Numbered from the stretch's first letter, positions 42,508 through 57,907 are shown. The stretch: 64,000 bases of DNA from Zea mays (GCF_902167145.1 NW_023367362.1:62001-126000); one strand, 5' to 3'. Made by a program: numbers and translations. Notes: a model not told the origin generated them from the sequence alone.

Positions 42508-45500
42508 GACCAAGAAATGGCCTCCACCAGAAATCCAAGAATGTGATCTATGGCAAGGAAACATATGTGGGGTGAGGTGTACGAGCATCTGGTCGATGAT
42601 CAATGGCCACACAACCCCCATTTTTGTCAAAAATTGCCATGAACGACTATTTTCAATAATACCGAAGGCTAACACCTACGGATTTCTGACCAAGAAATCG
42701 TCTCCACCAGAAATCCAAAAATGTGATATATGGCAAGGAAACATATGTGGGGTGAGGTGTACGAGACTCTGGTCGATGATCAATGGCCACACAACCCCCA
42801 TTTTTGTCGAAAATAGCCATGAACGACATTTTCAATAATACCAAATGCTAACACCTACAGATTTTTGACCAAAAATGGTCTCCACCAGAAATCCAAGAAT
42901 GTGATCTATGGCAAGGAAACATATGTGGGGTGAGGTGTACGAGCCTCTGGTTGATGATCAATGGCCACACAACCCCCATTTTGCCGAAAATAGCCATGAA
43001 TGACCATTTTCAATAATACCGAAGGCTAACACGTACGAGTTTTTAACCAAGAAATGGTCTCCACCAGAAATCCAAGAATGTGACCTATGGCAAGGAAACA
43101 TATGTGGGGTGAGGTGTATGAGCCTCTGGTCGATGATCAATGGCCACACAACCCCCATTTTTGTCGAAAATAGCCATGAACGACCATTTTCAATAATATC
43201 GAAGGCTAACACCTACGGATTTTTGACCAAGAAATGGTCTCCACCAGAAATCCAAGAATGTGATCTACGACAAGGAAACATATGTGGGGTGAGGTGTATG
43301 AGCCTCTGGTCGACGATCAATGGCCACACAACCCCCATTTTTGTCGAAAATAGCCATGAATGACCATTTTCAATAATACCGAAGGCTAACACCTACGGAT
43401 TTTTGACCAAGAATTGGTCTCCACCAGAAATCCAAGAATGTGATCTATGGCAAGGAAACATATGTGGGGTGAGGTGTATGAGCCTCTGGTCAACGATCAA
43501 TGGCCACACAACCCCCATTTTGCCGAAAATAGCCATGAATGACCATTTTCAATAATACCGAAGGCTAACACGTACGAGTTTTTAACCAAGAAATGGTCTC
43601 CACCAGAAATCCAAGAATGTGATCTATGGCAAGGAAACATATGTGGGGTGAGGTGTATGAGCCTATGGTCAATGATCAATGGCCACACAACCCCCATTTT
43701 TGTCGAAAATAGCCATGAACGACCATTTTCAATAATATCGAAGGCTAACACCTACGGATTTTTGACCAAGAAATGGTCTCCACCAGAAATCCAAGAATGT
43801 GATCTATGGCAAGGAAACATATGTGGGGTGAGGTGTATGAGCCTATGGTCGACGATCAATGGCCACACAACCCCCATTTTTTATGAAAATAGCCATGAGC
43901 GACCATTTTCAATAATACTAGAGGCTAAGACCTACGGATTTTTGACCAAGAAATGGTCTCCACCAGAAATCCAAGAATGTGATCTATGGCAAGGAAACAT
44001 ATGTGGGGTGAGGTGTATGAGCCTCTGGTCGATGATCAATGGCCACACAACCCCCATTTTTGTCGAAAATAGCCATGAATGACCATTTACAATAATACCG
44101 AAGGCTAACACCTACGGATTTTTGACCAAGAAATGGTCTCCACCAGAAATCCAAGAATGTGATCTACGACAAGGAAACATATGTGGGGTGAGGTGTATGA
44201 CCCTCTGGTCGACGATCAATGGCCACACAACCCCCATTTTGCCGAAAATAGCCATGAGCGACCATTTTCAATAATATTAGAGGCTAAGACCTACGAATTT
44301 TTGACCAAGAAATGGTCTCCACCAGAAATCCAAGAATGTGATCTATGGCAAGGAAACATATGTGGGGTGAGGTGTATGAGCCTCTGGTCGATGATCAATG
44401 GCCACACAACCCCCATTTTTGTCGAAAATAGCCATGAACGACCATTTTCAATAATATCGAAGGCTAACACCTAAGGATTTTTGACCAAGAAATGGTCTCC
44501 ACCAGAAATCCAAGGATGTGATCTACGACAAGGAAACATATGTGGGGTGAGGTGTATGAGCCTCTGGTCGACGATCAATGGCCACACAACCCCCATTTTG
44601 CCGAAAATAGCCATGAATGACCATTTTCAATAATACCGAAGGCTAACACCTACGGATTTTTGACCAAGAAATGGTCTCCACTAGAAATCCAAGAATGCGA
44701 TCTATGGCAAGGAAACATATGTGGGGTGAGGTGTACGAGCATCTGGTCGATGATCAATGGCCACACAACCCCCATTTTTGTCAAAAATTGCCATGAACGA
44801 CTATTTTCAATAATACCGAAGGCTAACACCTACGGATTTCTGACCAAGAAATCGTCTCCACCAGAAATCCAAAAATGTGATATATGGCAAGGAAACATAT
44901 GTGGGGTGAAGTGTACGAGACTCTGGTCGATGATCAATGGCCACACAACCCCCATTTTTGTCGAAAATAGCCATGAACGACATTTTCAATAATACCAAAT
45001 GCTAACACCTACGGATTTTTGACCAAAAATGGTCTCCACTAGAAATCCAAGAATGTGATCTATGGCAAGGAAACATATGTGGGGTGAGGTGTACGAGCCT
45101 CTAGTTGATGATTAATGGCCACACAACCCCCATTTTGCCGAAAATAGCCATGAATGACCATTTTCAATAATACCGAAGGCTAACACGTACGAGTTTTTAA
45201 CCAAGAAATGGTCTCCACCAGAAATCCAAGAATGTGATCTATGGCAAGGAAACATATGTGGGGTGAGGTGTATGAGCCTCTTGTCGATGATCAATAGCCA
45301 CACAACCCCCATTTTTGTTGAAAATAGCCATGAACGACCATTTTCAATAATATCGAAGGCTAACACCTACGGATTTTTGACCAAGAAATGGTCTCCACCA
45401 GAAATCCAAGAATGTGATCTACGACAAGGAAACATATGTGGGGTAAGGTGTATGAGCCTCTGGTCGACGATCAATGGCCACACAACCCCCATTTTTGTCG

Positions 45501-47152
45501 AAAATAGCCATGAATGACCATTTTCAATAATACCGAAGGCTAACACCTACGGATTTTTGACCAAGAATTGGTCTCCACCAGAAATCCAAGAATGTGATCT
45601 ATGGCAAGGAAACATATGTGGGGTGAGGTGTATGAGCCTCTGGTCAACGATCAATGGCCACATAACCCCCATTTTGCCGAAAATAGCCATGAATGACCAT
45701 TTTCAATAATACCGAAGGCTAACACGTACGAGTTTTTAACCAAGAAATGGTCTCCACCAGAAATCCAAGAATGTGATCTATGGCAAGGAAACATATGTGG
45801 GGTGAGGTGTATGAGCCTCTGGTCGATGATCAATGGCCACACAACCCCCATTTTTGTCGAAAATAGCCATGAACGACCATTTTCAATAATATCGAAGGCT
45901 AACACCTACGGATTTTTGACCAAGAAATGGTCTCCACCAGAAATCCAAGAACGTGATCTATGCCAAGGAAACATATGTGGGGTGAGGTGTATGAGCCTCT
46001 GGTCGACGATCAATGGCCACACAACCCCCATTTTTTATGAAAATAGCCATGAGCGACCATTTTCAATAATACTAGAGGCTAAGACCTACAGATTTTTGAC
46101 CAAGAAATGGTCTCCACCAGAAATCCAAGAATGTGATCTATGGCAAGGAAACATATGTGGGGTGAGGTGTATGAGCCTCTGGTCGATGATCAATGGCCAC
46201 ACAACCCCCATTTTTGTCGAAAATAGCCATGAATGACCATTTACAATAATACCGAAGGCTAACACCTACGGATTTTTGACCAAGAAATGGTCTCCACCAG
46301 AAATCCAAGAATGTGATCTACGACAAGGAAACATATGTGGGGTGAGGTGTATGAGCCTCTGGTCGACGATCAATGGCCACACAACCCCCATTTTGCCGAA
46401 AATAGCCATGAGCGACCATTTTCAATAATATTAGAGGCTAAGACCTACGGATTTTTGACCAAGAAATGGTCTCCACCAGAAATCCAAGAATGTGATCTAT
46501 GGCAAGGAAACATATGTGGGGTGAGGTGTATGAGCCTCTGGTTGATGATCAATGGCCACACAACCCCCATTTTTGTCGAAAATAGCCATGAACGACCATT
46601 TTCAATAATATCGAAGGCTAACACCTACGGATTTTTGACCAAGAAATGGTCTCCACCAGAAATCCAAGGATGTGATCTACGACAAGGAAACATATGTGGG
46701 GTGTGGTGTATGAGCCTCTGGTCGACGATCAATGGCCACACAACCCCCATTTTGCCGAAAATAGCCATGAATGACCATTTTCAATAATACCGAAGGCTAA
46801 CACCTACGGATTTTTGACCAAGAAATGGTCTCCACCAGAAATCCAAGAATGTGATCTATGGCAAGGAAACATATGTGGGGTGAGGTGTACGAGCATCTGG
46901 TCGATGATCAATGGCCACACAACCCCCATTTTTGTCAAAAATTGCCATGAACGACTATTTTCAATAATACCGAAGGCTAACACCTACGAATTTCTGACCA
47001 AGAAATCGTCTCCACCAGAAATCCAAAAATGTGATATATGGCAAGGAAACATATGTGGGGTGAGGTGTACGAGACTCTGGTCGATGATCAATGGCCACAC
47101 AACCCCCATTTTTGTCGAAAATAGCCATGAACGACATTTTCAATAATACCAA
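42508..47152 (+). repeat. 2,154-bp higher-order repeat (twelve monomers), ~2.1 copies
   Basis: Diagnostic variants recur at a fixed 2,154-bp spacing. The pair CAAAAATTGCCATGAACGAC and AAATCGTCTCC lies near 42.62, 44.78 and 46.93 kb. CATGAACGACATTTTC lies near 42.82, 44.97 and 47.13 kb. GACCAAGAATTGGTC lies near 43.41 and 45.56 kb. Two full units and the start of a third are present. Confidence 0.85.
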
Positions 47153-50100
47153 ATGCTAACACCTACGGATTTTTGACCAAATATGGTCTCCACCAGAAAT
47201 CCAAAAATGTGATCTATGGCAAGGAAACATATGTGGGGTGAGGTGTACGAGCCTCTGGTCGATGATCAATGGCCACACAACCCCCATTTTTGTCGAAAAT
47301 AGCCATGAACGACCATTTTCAATAATACCGAAGGCTAACACCTACGGATTTTTGACCAAGAAATGGTCTCCACCAGAAATCCAAGAATGTGATCTATGGC
47401 AAGGAAACATATGTGGGGTGAGGTGTACGAGCCTTTGGTCGATGATCAATGGCCACACAACCCCCATTTTTGTCGAAAATAGCCATGAACGACCATTTTC
47501 AATAATACCGAAGGCTAACACGTACGAGTTTTTGACCAAGAAATGGTCTCCACCAGAAATCCAAGAATGTGATCTATGGCAAGGAAACATATGTGGGGTG
47601 AGGTTTATGAGCCTCTAGTCGATGATAAATGGCCACACAACCCCCATTTTTTATGAAAATAGCCATGAGCGACCTTGAAAATAGCCATGAGCGACCATTT
47701 TCAATAATACTAGAGGCTAACACCTACGGATTTTAGACCAAGAAATGGTCTCCACCAGAAATCCAAGAATGTGATCTATGGCAAGGAAACATATGTGGGT
47801 GTCGAAAATAGCCATGAACGACCATTTTCAATAATACCGAAGGCTAACACCTACGGATTTTTGACCAAGAAATGGTCTCCACCAGAAATCCAAGAATGTA
47901 ATATATGGCAAGGAAACATATGTGCGGTGAGGTTTATGAGCCTCTAGTCGATGATAAATGGCCACACAACCGCCATTTTTTATGAAAATAGCCATGAGCG
48001 ACCATTTTCAATAATACTAGAGGCTAAGACCTACGGATTTTTGACCAAGAAATGGTCTCCACCAGAAATCCAAGAATGTGATCTATGGCAAGGAAACATA
48101 TGTGGGGTGAGGTGTATGAGCCTCTGGTCGACGATCAATGGCCACACAACCCCCATTTTTGTCGAAAATAGCCATGAACGACCATTTTCAATAATATCGA
48201 AGGCTAACACCTACGTATTTTTGACCAAGAAATGGTCTCCACCAGAAATACAAGAATGTGATCTACGACAAGGAAACATATGTGGGGTGAGGTGTATGAG
48301 CCTCTGGTCGACGATCAATGGCCACACAACCCCCATTTTGCCGAAAATAGCCATGAATGACCATTTTCAATAATACCGAAGGCTAACACGTACGAGTTTT
48401 TAACCAAGAAATGGTTTCCACCAGAAATCCGAGAATGTAATCTATGGCAAGGAAACATATGTGGGGTGAGGTTTATGAGCCTCTAGTCGATGATAAATGG
48501 CCACACAACCCCCATTTTTTATGAAAATAGCCATGAGCGACCTTGAAAATAGCCATGAGCGACCATTTTCAATAATACCGAAGGCTAACACCTACGGATT
48601 TTTGACCAAGAATTGGTCTCCACCAGAAATCCAAGAATGTGATCTATGGCAAGGAAACATATGTGGGGTGAGGTGTACGAGCCTACAGTCGATGATAAAT
48701 GGCCACACAACCCCCATTTTTTTATGAAAATAGCCATGAGCGACCATTTTCAATAATATTAGAGGCTAAGACCTACGGATTTTTGACCAAGAAATGGTCT
48801 CCACCAGAAATCCAAGAATGTGATCTACGACAAGGAAACATATGTGGGGTGAGGTGTATGAGCCTCTAGTCGACGATCAATGGCCACACAACGCCCATTT
48901 TTGTCGAAAATAGCCATGAATGACCATTTTCAATAATACCGAAGGCTAACACCTACGGATTTTTGACCAAGAATTGGTCTCCTCCAGAAATCCAAGAATG
49001 TGATCTATGGCAAGGAAACATATGTGGGGTGAGGTGTATGAGCCTCTGGTCAACGATCAATGGCCACACAACCCCCATTTTGCCGAAAATAGCCATGAAT
49101 GACCATTTTCAATAATACCGAAGGCTAACACGTACGAGTTTTTAACCAAGAAATGGTCTCCACCAGAAATCCAAGAATGTGATCTATGGCAAGGAAACAT
49201 ATGTGGGGTGAGGTGTACGAGCCTCTGGTCGATGATCAATGGCCACACAACCCCCATTTTGCCGAAAATAGCCATGAATGACCATTTTCAATAATACCGA
49301 AGGCTAACACGTACGAGTTTTTAACCAAGAAATGGTCTCCACCAGAAATCCAAGAATGTGATCTATGGCAAGGAAACATATGTGGGGTGAGGTGTATGAG
49401 CCTCTGGTCGATGATCAATGGCCACACAACCCCCATTTTTGTCGAAAATAGCCATGAACGACCATTTTCAATAATATTAGAGGCTAAGACCTACGGATTT
49501 TTGACCGAGAAATGGTCTCCACCAGAAATCCAAGAATGTGATCTATGGCAAGGAAACATATGTGGGGTGAGGTGTATGAGCCTCTGGTCGATGATCAATG
49601 GCCACACAACCCCCATTTTTGTCGAAAATAGCCATGAACGACCATTTTCAATAATATTAGAGGCTAACACCTACGGATTTTTGACCAAGAAATGGTCTAC
49701 ACCAGAAATCCAAGAATGTGATCTACGACAAGGAAACATATGTGGGGTGAGGTGTATGAGCCTCTGGTCGACGATCAATGGCCACACAACCCCCATTTTT
49801 GTCAAAAATAGCCATGAGCGACCATTTTCAATAATACTAGAGGCTAAGACCTACGGATTTTTGACCAAGAAATGGTCTCCACCAGAAATCCAAGAATGTG
49901 ATCTATGGCAAGGAAACATATGTGGGGTGAGGTGTATGAGCCTCTGGTCGATGATCAATGGCCACACAACCCCCATTTTTGTCGAAAATAGCCATGAACG
50001 ACCATTTTCAATAATATCGAAGGCTAACACCTACGGATTTTTGACCAAGAAATGGTCTCCACCAGAAATCCAAGGATGTGATCTATGGCAAGGAAACATA

Positions 50101-52130
50101 TGTGGGGTGAGGTGTATGAGCCTCTGGTCGACGATCAATGGCCACACAACCCCCATTTTTGTCGAAAATAGCCATGAACGACCATTTTCAATAATACCGA
50201 AGGCTAACACCTACGGATTTTTGACCAAGAAATGGTCTCCACCAGAAATCCAAGAATGTGATCTATGGCAAGGAAACATATGTGGGGTGAGGTGTATGAG
50301 CCTCTGGTCGACGATCAATGGCCACACAACCCCCATTTTGCCAAAAATAGCCATGAATGACCATTTTCAATAATACCGAAGGCTAACACGTATGAGTTTT
50401 TAACCAAGAAATGGTCTCCACCAGAAATCCAAGAATGTAATCTATGGCAAGGAAACATATGTGGGGTGAGGTTTTGACCAAGAAATGGTCTCCACCAGAA
50501 ATCCAAGAATGTGATCTATGGCAAGGAAACATATGTGGGGTGAGGTGTATGAGCCTCTAGTCGATGATCAATGGCCACACAACCCCCATTTTTGTCAAAA
50601 ATAGCCATGAATGACCATTTTCAATAATACCGAAGGCTAACACGTACGAGTTTTTAACCAAGAAATGGTCTCCACCAGAAATCCAAGAATGTAATCTATG
50701 GCAAGGAAACATATGTGGGGTGAGGTTTTGACCAAGAAATGGTCTCCACCAGAAATCCAAGAATGTGATCTATGGCAAGGAAACATATGTGGGGTGAGGT
50801 GTATGAGCGTCTGGTCGATGATCAATGGCCACACAACCCCCATTGTTTATGAAAATAGCCATGAGCGACCTTGAAAATAGCCATGAGCGACCATTTTCAA
50901 TAATACTAGAGGCTAACACGTACGGATTTTTGACCAAGAAATGGTCTCCACCAGAAATCCAAGAATGTGATCTATGGCAAGGAAACATATGTGGGGTGAG
51001 GTGTATGAGCGTCTGGTCGAAGATCAATGGCCACACAACCCCCATTTTTGTCGAAAATAGCCATGAACGACCATTTTCAATAATACCGAAGGCTAAGACC
51101 TACGGATTTTTGACCAAGAAATGGTCTCCACCAGAAATCCAAGAATGTGATCTATGGCAAGGAAACATATGTGGGGTGAGGTGTATGAGCCTCTGGTCGA
51201 TGATCAATGGCCACACAACCCCCATTTTTGTCGAAAATAGCCATGAATGACCATTTACAATAATACCGAAGGCTAACACCTACGGATTTTTGACCAAGAA
51301 ATGGTCTCCACCAGAAATCCAAGAATGTGATCTATGACAAGGAAACATATGTGGGGTGAGGTGTATGAGCCTCTGGTCGACGATCAATGGCCACACAACC
51401 CCCATTTTGCCGAAAATAGCCATGAGCGACCATTTTCAATAATACTAGAGGCTAACACGTACGGATTTTTGACCAAGAAATGGTCTCCACCAGAAATCCA
51501 TGAATGTGATCTATGGCAAGGAAACATATGTGGGGTGAGGTGTATGAGCGTCTGGTTGATGATCAATGGCCACACAACCCCCATTTTTGTCGAAAATAGC
51601 CATGAACGAACATTTTCAATAATACCGAAGGCTAACACCTACGGATTTTTGACCAAGAAATGGTCTCCACCAGAAATCCAAGAATGTGATCTATGGCAAG
51701 GAAACATATGTGGGGTGAGGTGTATGAGCCTCTGGTCGATGATCAATGGCCACACAACCCCCATTTTTGTCGAAAATAGCCATGAATGACCATTTTCAAT
51801 AATACCGAAGGCTAACACGTACGAGTTTTTAACCAAGAAATGGTCTCCACCAGAAATCCAAGAATGTAATATATGGCAAGGAAACATATGTGGGGTGAGG
51901 TTTTGACCAAGAAATGGTCTCCACCAGAAATCCAAGAATGTGATCTATGGCAAGGAAACATATGTGGGGTGAGGTGTTTGAGCGTCTGGTCGATGATCAA
52001 TGGCCACACAACCCCCATTTTTTATGAAAATAGCCATGAGCGACCTTGAAAATAGCCATGAGCGACCATTTTCAATAATACTAGAGGCTAACACGTACGG
52101 ATTTTTGACCAAGAAATGGTCTCCACCAGA

Positions 52131-55075
52131 AATCCAAGAATGTGATCTATGGCAAGGAAACATATGTGGGGTGAGGTTTTGACCAAGAAATGGTCTCCAC
52201 CAGAAATCCAAGAATGTGATCTATGGCAAGGAAACATATGTGGGGTGAGGTGTATGAGCCTCTCGTCGACGATCAATGGCCACACAACCCCCATTTTTTC
52301 GAAAATAGCCATGAATGACCATTTTCAATAATATTAGAGGCTAACACCTACGAGTTTTTAACCAAGAAATGGTCTCCACCAGAAATCCAAGAATGTGATC
52401 TATGGCAAGGAAACATATGTGGGGTGAGGTTTTGACCAAGAAATGGTCTCCACCAGAAATCCAAGAATGTGATCTATGGCAAGGAAACATATGTGGGGTG
52501 AGGTGTATGAGCCTCTGGTCGACGATCAATGGCCACACAACCCCCATTTTTTCGAAAATAGCCATGAATGACCATTTTCAATAATATTAGAGGCTAACAC
52601 CTACGAGTTTTTAACCAAGAAATGGTCTCCACCAGAAATCCAAGAATGTGATCTATGGCAAGGAAACATATGTGGGGTGAGGTTTTGACCAAGAAATGGT
52701 CTCCACCAGAAATCCAAGAATGTGATCTATGGCAAGGAAACATATGTGGGGTGAGGTGTATGAGCCTCTTGTCGACGATCAATGGCCACACAACCCCCAT
52801 TTTTTCGAAAATAGCCATGAATGACCATTTTCAATAATATTAGAGGCTAACACCTACGAGTTTTTAACCAAAAATATGGTCTCCACCAGAAATCCAAGAA
52901 TGCGATCTATGGCAAGGAAACATATGTGGGGTGAGGTTTTGACCAAGAAATGGTCTCCACCAGAAATCCAAGAATGTGATCTATGGCAAGGAAACATATG
53001 TGGGGTGAGGTGTATGAGCCTCTGGTCGACGATCAATGGCCACACAACCCCCATTTTTTCGAAAATAGCCATGAATGACCATTTTCAATAATATTAGAGG
53101 CTAACACCTACGAGTTTTTAACCAAGAAATGGTCTCCACCAGAAATCCAAGAATGTGATCTATGGCAAGGAAACATATGTGGGGTGAGGTTTTGACCAAG
53201 AAATGGTCTCCACCAGAAATCCAAGAATGTGATCTATGGCAAGGAAACATATGTGGGGTGAGGTGTATGAGCCTCTGGTCGACGATCAATGGCCACACAA
53301 CCCCCATTTTTTTCGAAAATAGCCATGAATGACCATTTTCAATAATATTAGAGGCTAACACCTACGAGTTTTTAACCAAGAAATGGTCTCCACCAGAAAT
53401 CCAAGAATGTGATCTATGGCAAGGAAACATATGTGGGGTGAGGTTTTGACCAAGAAATGGTCTCCACCAGAAATCCAAGAATGTGATCTATGGCAAGGAA
53501 ACATATGTGGGGTGAGGTGTATGAGCCTCTGGTCGACGATCAATGGCCACACAACCCCCATTTTTTCGAAAATAGCCATGAATGACCATTTTCAATAATA
53601 TTAGAGGCTAACACCTACGAGTTTTTAACCAAGAAATAGTCTCCACCAGAAATCCAAGAATGTGATCTATGGCAAGGAAACATATGTGGGTGAGGTTTTG
53701 ACCAAGAAATGGTCTCCACCAGAAATCCAAGAATGTGATCTATGGCAAGGAAACATATGTGGGGTGAGGTGTATGAGCCTCTGGTCGACGATCAATGGCC
53801 ACACAACCCGCATTTTTTTCGAAAATAGCCATGAATGACCATTTTCAATAATATTAGAGGCTAACACCTACGAGTTTTTAACCAAGAAATGGTCTCCACC
53901 AGAAATCCAAGAATGTGATCTATGGCAAGGAAACATATGTGGGGTGAGGTGTATGAGCCTCTGGTCGACGATCAATGGCCACACAACCCCCATTTTTTTC
54001 TAAAATAGCCATGAATGACCATTTTCAATAATATTAGAGGCTAACACCTACGAGTTTTTAACCAAGAAATGGTCTCCACCAGAAATCCAAGAATGTGATC
54101 TATGGCAAGGAAACCTATGTGGGGTGAGGTTTTGACCAAGAAATGGTCTCCACCAGAAATCCAAGAATGTGATCTATGGCAAGGAAACATATGTGGGGTG
54201 AGGTGTATGAGCCTCTGGTCAACGATCAATGGCCACACAACCCCCATTTTTTCGAAAATAGCCATGAATGACCATTTTCAATAATATTAGAGGCTAACAC
54301 CTACGAGTTTTTAACCAAGAAATGGTTTCCACCAGAAATCCAAGAATGTGATCTATGGCAAGGAAACATATGTGGGGTGAGGTTTTGACCAAGAAATGGT
54401 CTCCACCAGAAATCCAAGAATGTGATCTATGGCAAGGAAACATATGTGGGGTGAGGTGTATGAGCCTCTAGTCGACGATCAATGGCCACACAACCCCCAT
54501 TTTTTTCGAAAATAGCCATGAATGACCATTTTCAATAATATTAGAGGCTAACACCTACGAGTTTTTAACCAAGAAATGGTCTCCACCAGAAATCCAAGAA
54601 TGTGATCTATGGCAAGGAAACATATGTGGGGTGAGGTTTTGACCAAGAAATGGTCTCCACCAGAAATCCAAGAATGTGATCTATGGCAAGGAAACATATG
54701 TGAGGTGAGGTGTATGAGCCTCTGGTCGACGATCAATGGCCACACAACCCCCATTTTTTTCGAAAATAGCCATGAATGACCATTTTCAATAATATTAGAG
54801 GCTAACACCTACGAGTTTTTAACCAAGAAATGGTCTCCACTAGAAATCCAAGAATGTGATCTATGGCAAGGAAACATATGTGGGGTGAGGTTTTGACCAA
54901 GAAATGGTCTCCACCAGAAATCCAAGAATGTGATCTATGGCAAGGAAACATATGTGGGGTGAGGTGTATGAGCCTCTGGTCGACGATCAATGGCCACACA
55001 ACCCCCATTTTTTTCGAAAATAGCCATGAATGACCATTTTCAATAATATTAGAGGCTAACACCTACGAGTTTTTA
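52131..55075 (+). repeat. 253/254-bp composite repeat (monomer plus 73-bp fragment), about 11 copies
   Basis: Each unit is one full monomer plus a shortened one in which GGGGTGAGG joins directly to TTTTGACCAAG. The junction starts at 52171, 52424, 52677, 52931, 53184, 53438, 53690, 54124, 54377, 54631 and 54885. Spacing is 252-254 bp except for one 434-bp gap, where a unit lacks the short half. The full monomers share TTTTTTCGAAAATAGCC. Older single copies of the same junction are near 50470, 50720 and 51898. Confidence 0.92.
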
Positions 55076-57907
55076 ACCAAGAAATGGTCTCCACCAGAAA
55101 TCCAAGAATGTGATCTATGGCAAGGAAACATATGTGGGGTGAGGTGTATGAGCCTCTGGTCGATGATCAATGGCCACACAACCCCCATTTTTGTCGAAAA
55201 TAGCCATGAACGACCATTTTCAATAATATCGAAGGCTAACACCTACGGATTTTAGACCAAGAAATGGTCTCCACCAGAAATCCAAGAATTTTATCTATGG
55301 CAAGGAAACATATGTGGGGTGAGGTGTACGAGCCACTGGTCGATGATCAATTGCCACACAACCCCCATTTTGTCGAAAATAGCCATGAACGACCATTTAC
55401 AATAATACCGAAGGCTAACACCTAGGGATTTTTGACCAAGAAATGGTCTCCACCAGAAATCCAAGAATGTGATCTATGGCAAGGAAACATATGTGGGGTG
55501 AGGTGTATGAGCCTCTGGTCGACGATCAATGGCCAGACAACCCCCATTTTGCCGAAAATAGCCATGAATGACCATTTTCAATAATACCGAAGGCTAAGAC
55601 CTACGGATTTTTGACCAAGAAATGGTCTCCACCAGAAATCCAAGAATGTGATCTATGGCAGGAAACATATGTGGGGTGAGGTGTATGAGCCTCTGGTCGA
55701 TGATCAATGGCCACACAACCCCCATTTTTGTCGAAAATAGCCATGAATGACCATTTACAATAATACCGAAGGCTAACACCTACGGATTTTTGACCAAGAA
55801 ATGGTCTCCACCAGAAATCCAAGAATGTGATCTACGACAAGGAAACATATGTGGGGTGAGGTGTATGAGCCTCTGGTCGACGATCAATGGCCACACAACC
55901 CCCATTTTGCCGAAAATAGCCATGAGCGACCATTTTCAATAATATTAGAGGCTAAGACCTACGGATTTTTGACCAAGAAATGGTCTCCACCAGAAATCCA
56001 AGAATGTGATCTATGGCAAGGAAACATATGTGGGGTGAGGTGTATGAGCCTCTGGTCGACGATCAATGGCCACACAACCCCCATTTTTTATGAAAATAGC
56101 CATGAGCGACCTTGAAAATAGCCATGAGCGACCATTTTCAATAATACTAGAGGCTAACACCTACGGATTTTTGACCAAGAAATGGTCTCCACCAGAAATC
56201 CAAGAATGTGATCTATGGCAAGGAAACATATATGGGGTGAGGTGTATGAGCCTCTGGTCGATGATCAATGGCCACACAACCCCCATTTTTGTCGAAAATA
56301 GCCATGAACGACCATTTTCAATAATACCGAAGGCTAACACCTACGGATTTTTGACCAAGAAATGGTCTCCACCAGAAATCCAAGAATGTGATCTATGGCA
56401 AGGAAACATATGTGGGGTGAGGTGTATGAGCCTCTGGTCGATGATCAATGGCCACACAACCCCCATTTTTGTCGAAAATAGCCATGAACGACCATTTTCA
56501 ATAATATCGAAGGCTAACACCTACGGATTTTTGACCAAGAAATGGTCTCCACCAGAAATCCAAGAATGTGATCTATGGCAAGGAAACATATGTGGGGTGA
56601 GGTGTATGAGCCTCTGGTCGACGATCAATGGCCACACAACCCCCATTTTTTATGAAAATAGCCATGAGCGACCATTTTCAATAATACTAGAGGCTAACAC
56701 CTACGGATTTTAGACCAAGAAATGGTCTCCACCAGAAATCCAAGAATATGATCTATGGCAAGGAAACATATGTGGGGTGAGGTGTATGAGTGTCTGGTCG
56801 ATGATCAATGGCCACACAACCCCCATTTTTGTCGAAAATAGCCATGAACGACCATTTTCAATAATACTAGAGGCTAAGACCTACGGATTTTTGACCAAGA
56901 AATGGTCTCCACCAGAAATCCAAGAATGTGATCTATGGCAAGGAAACATATGTGGAGTGAGGTGTACGATCCTCTGGTCGATGATCAATGGCCACACAAC
57001 CCCCATTTTTGTCGAAAATTGCCATGAATGACCATTTTCAAAAATACCGAAGGCTAACACGTTCGGATTTTTGACCAAGAAATGGTCTCCACCTGAAATC
57101 CAAGAATGTGATCTATGGAAAGGAAACATATGTGGGGTGAGGTGTATGAGCGTCTGGTCGATGATCAATGGCCACACAACCCCCATTTTTGTCGAAAATA
57201 GCCATGAACGACCATTTTCAATAATACCGAAGGCTAACACGTACGGATTTTAGACCAAGAAATGGTCTCCACCAGATGGGGTGAGGTGTACGAGCCTCTG
57301 GTCGATGATCAATGGCCACACAACCCCCATTTTTGTCGAAAATAGCCATGAATGACCATTTTCAATAATACCGAAGGCTAACACCTACGGATTTTTGACC
57401 AAGAAATGGTTTCCACCAGAAATCCAAGAATGTGATCTACGATAAGGAAACATATGTGGGGTGAGGTGTATGAGCCTCTGGTCGACGATCAATGGCCACA
57501 CAACCCCCATTTTGCCGAAAATAGCCATGAATGACCATTTTCAATAATACCGAAGGCTAAGACCTACGGATTTTTGACCAAGAAATGGTATCCACCAGAA
57601 ATCCAAGAATGTGATCTATGGCAAGGAAACATATGTGGGGTGAGGTGTATGAGCCTCTGGTCGATGATCAATGGCCACACAACCCCCATTTTTTCGAAAA
57701 TAGCCATGAATGACCATTTACAATAATACCGAAGGCTAACACCTACGGATTTTTGACCAAGAAATGGTCTCCACAAGAAATCCAAGAATGTGATCTACGA
57801 CAAGGAAACATATGTGGGGTGAGGTGTATGAGCCTCTGGTCGATGATCAATGGCCACACAACCCCCATTTTTGCCGAAAATAGCCATGAGCGACCATTTT
57901 CAATAAT

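Larger units (their letters stand above)
37284..57907 (+). repeat. Knob-180 satellite, long forward block
   Basis: More than 100 forward monomers with no orientation change over 20.6 kb. It mixes 180-bp and 202-bp forms, short deletion forms, and three zones of higher-order structure (42.5-47.1 kb, 50.4-52.2 kb and 52.1-55.1 kb). At 37404-38144 five monomers stand at an exact 180-bp spacing and are nearly identical. No gene or foreign insertion is seen. Confidence 0.94.
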
